A DNA stretch of 64,000 nt from Crocinitomicaceae bacterium (GTDB taxonomy: Bacteria > Bacteroidota > Bacteroidia > Flavobacteriales_D > Crocinitomicaceae), in the NCBI GenBank assembly GCA_002709305.1, contig PAQM01000025.1, positions 1-64,000 on the forward strand. The letters run 5' to 3'. Position numbers and translations under genes: made by a program. The notes under the pieces were generated by a model. The model did not search any database and had not been told where the DNA came from. It worked only from the letters and a program-made list of their open reading frames with translations. How positions within the stretch are numbered: the first letter of the stretch is position 1; the number at the start of each line of letters is the position of its first letter. This document shows positions 62,316 through 64,000 of the stretch, piece by piece.

Positions 62316-63254
62316 ATGGCAGTACTAGTATATATAAATAGTGAGAATGGCATTACAAAAAATGCCTATGAGGTAGTTACATACGCAAAAAAATTAGAAG
62401 AACAAGTTATAGTAATTACAACAGGACCTAAAGATGAATCAAGCCTATCAAAATTAGGTGAATATGGAGCAAAAAAAATATTAATTGATAGTTCCTTTTC
62501 AGGAAAAGACTCTCAACAATTAACTCGTATTATAGGCTCCGCTGTTGAATCAACGAATGCAAATACAATTGTTTTTTCTCATGATACAGTTGCCAAAACA
62601 ATTGCTCCAAGGTTATCCGTAAAATTAAAAGCAGGATTAATTTCTGGTGCTATAGAAATCCCTAACGGGGATAAAATAAAAGTAAATGTGTTTTCTGGAA
62701 AAGCATTTGGTAATGTAAAAATTTATTCTGAAAAAAGAATCATATCAGTATTACCAAATAGTATTCAACCGGAAAAAAATCAATCTAATTGTATTATTGA
62801 AGATTTTAATGGAAGTGCAGGAGATACTAGAATTAAATTAATTGATACTAAAAAAATAGAAGGTGACATCCCACTGCCAGAAGCAGAATTGGTTGTTTCT
62901 GGAGGGAGGGGACTTAAAGGGCCTGAAAACTGGAATATAATTGAAGATTTAGCTAAAGAGTTGGGTGCTGCGACAGCCTGTTCGAGACCTGTGTCAGATA
63001 TTGGATGGAGGCCTCATAATGAACATGTTGGTCAAACAGGCATTGCTATTCGACCTAATTTATATATTGCTGCTGGTATATCTGGTGCAATTCAACATTT
63101 AGCTGGTGTTAATGGTTCTAAAACAATCGTCGTAATTAATACTGATTCTGAAGCACCTTTCTTTAAAGCTGCAGACTATGGAATTATTGGTGATGCTTTT
63201 GAAGTATTACCAAGGCTAACTGAATCAATAAAAAAATTCAAGGCTTCAAACTAA
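62316..63254 (+). CDS. etfA: Electron transfer flavoprotein alpha subunit
   Basis: VVSGGRGLKGPENW; GQTGIAIRPNLYIAAGISGAIQHLAGVNGSKTIVVIN. Confidence 0.95.
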   Translation: MAVLVYINSENGITKNAYEVVTYAKKLEEQVIVITTGPKDESSLSKLGEYGAKKILIDSSFSGKDSQQLTRIIGSAVESTNANTIVFSHDTVAKTIAPRLSVKLKAGLISGAIEIPNGDKIKVNVFSGKAFGNVKIYSEKRIISVLPNSIQPEKNQSNCIIEDFNGSAGDTRIKLIDTKKIEGDIPLPEAELVVSGGRGLKGPENWNIIEDLAKELGAATACSRPVSDIGWRPHNEHVGQTGIAIRPNLYIAAGISGAIQHLAGVNGSKTIVVINTDSEAPFFKAADYGIIGDAFEVLPRLTESIKKFKASN

Positions 63255-63354
63255 ACATATATAGAAATAATTTTTTTACCAATATAATGGTTAAATTATT
63301 TGTAAATTAATTAGTTATATTAGAAATAATATGGATAGAATAATCTATTAAATT

Positions 63355-63939
63355 ATGGATAAAATAAAGCTTGAGATCATCGGATTATCATATAGCCAAA
63401 CACAATCAGGAGCTTATGCTTTAGTCTTATCTGAAAAAAATGGTAATAGAAGGCTTCCTATAATTATTGGAGGATTTGAAGCTCAGGCTATTGCAATAGA
63501 ACTAGAAAAAATGGTCCCTTCAAGACCTCTAACACATGATTTATTTAAAGACTTTGCTTCAAAATTTAAAATAGAAGTTAATGAAATTATAATTCACAAA
63601 CTTGTTGAAGGTATATTTCACTCCAAGTTAGTATGTATTCAAAATCAAAAAACTATTGAAATCGATGCAAGAACATCTGATGCTATTGCAATTGGTGTAA
63701 GGTTTGACTGTCCTATTTATACGTATGAACATATATTATCAAGTGCGGGGATTCTATTGGACAAAGAATCTATAAAAGATAATGAACTCTTAACCGATAC
63801 AATAGAAGAGGAGGCAAAACAAACCATTGAAAAAATTTCAATTACAGAACTAGAAAATCAACTTAACCAAGCTATAGATGGAGAAGACTATGAACTTGCT
63901 TCAAAAATTAGAGATGAAATTAAAAGAAGGAAAGCTTAA
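63355..63939 (+). CDS. Bifunctional nuclease (DUF151/BFN) family protein with UvrB/UvrC-motif-like C-terminus
   Basis: RRLPIIIGGFEAQAIAIELE; DARTSDAIAIGVRFDCPIYTYEHIL; C-terminal LNQAIDGEDYELASKIRDEIKRRKA. Confidence 0.9.
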   Translation: MDKIKLEIIGLSYSQTQSGAYALVLSEKNGNRRLPIIIGGFEAQAIAIELEKMVPSRPLTHDLFKDFASKFKIEVNEIIIHKLVEGIFHSKLVCIQNQKTIEIDARTSDAIAIGVRFDCPIYTYEHILSSAGILLDKESIKDNELLTDTIEEEAKQTIEKISITELENQLNQAIDGEDYELASKIRDEIKRRKA

Positions 63940-64000
63940 ATTTATCTTTTTTTTATTACTATTTATTACCCTTCCGACTCAAGCCAAAGATAAATTTGAG
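63914..64000 (+). CDS. Partial CDS off the right edge; predicted signal peptide (MKLKEGKLKFIFFLLLFITLPTQAKDKFE...)
   Basis: ATG at 63914 overlaps the end of the nuclease gene; open to the window end. Confidence 0.55.
   Translation, partial: MKLKEGKLKFIFFLLLFITLPTQAKDKFE

Overview
The window is a 64 kb, AT-rich chromosomal segment from a Bacteroidota bacterium, most likely Flavobacteriales. The lineage is inferred from T9SS type A/B sorting tails, GldA, TAnnTTTG-type promoters and ribosomal gene order. Positions 1-6.5 kb hold a secreted-protein locus: a C10 (streptopain-like) protease, a frameshifted lipoprotein, a repeat beta-propeller-like protein, an esterase and an LRR protein. Positions 6.5-18.4 kb are housekeeping genes (purB, truA, tyrS, gldA, rsgA, dtd, two MazG-like genes, aroA, tsaB). 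Positions 18.6-25.6 kb look like a phosphate/oxyanion island: a split response regulator and histidine kinase flank ChrA, a DUF6428-like protein, a Na/Pi cotransporter and an OprP-like porin. Next come beta-oxidation-type genes, a WYL regulator, a large conserved unknown, a MbnH/MbnP-like pair, an AddA/RecB-like helicase-nuclease, hutU, a CHU_C/T9SS-B protein, eno and carA. Positions 42.8-60.2 kb are a merged str-S10-spc-alpha ribosomal cluster without tuf, followed by pdhB, etfBA and a bifunctional nuclease gene. I saw no rRNA, convincing tRNA, CRISPR array, transposase or prophage. Most interesting leads: (1) 11-bp-spaced GTTAA direct repeats between the Na/Pi transporter and the porin, a candidate Pho-box; (2) the oxyanion island itself; (3) a ~77-bp near-perfect inverted repeat at the left edge containing the starts of two divergent near-identical signal peptides; (4) a lipoprotein broken at a 12-T tract; (5) an LRR protein whose expected ATG is ATC; (6) a 6 x 33-bp repeat in the L17 tail. 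All are sequence-reading hypotheses; no searches or folding were run.
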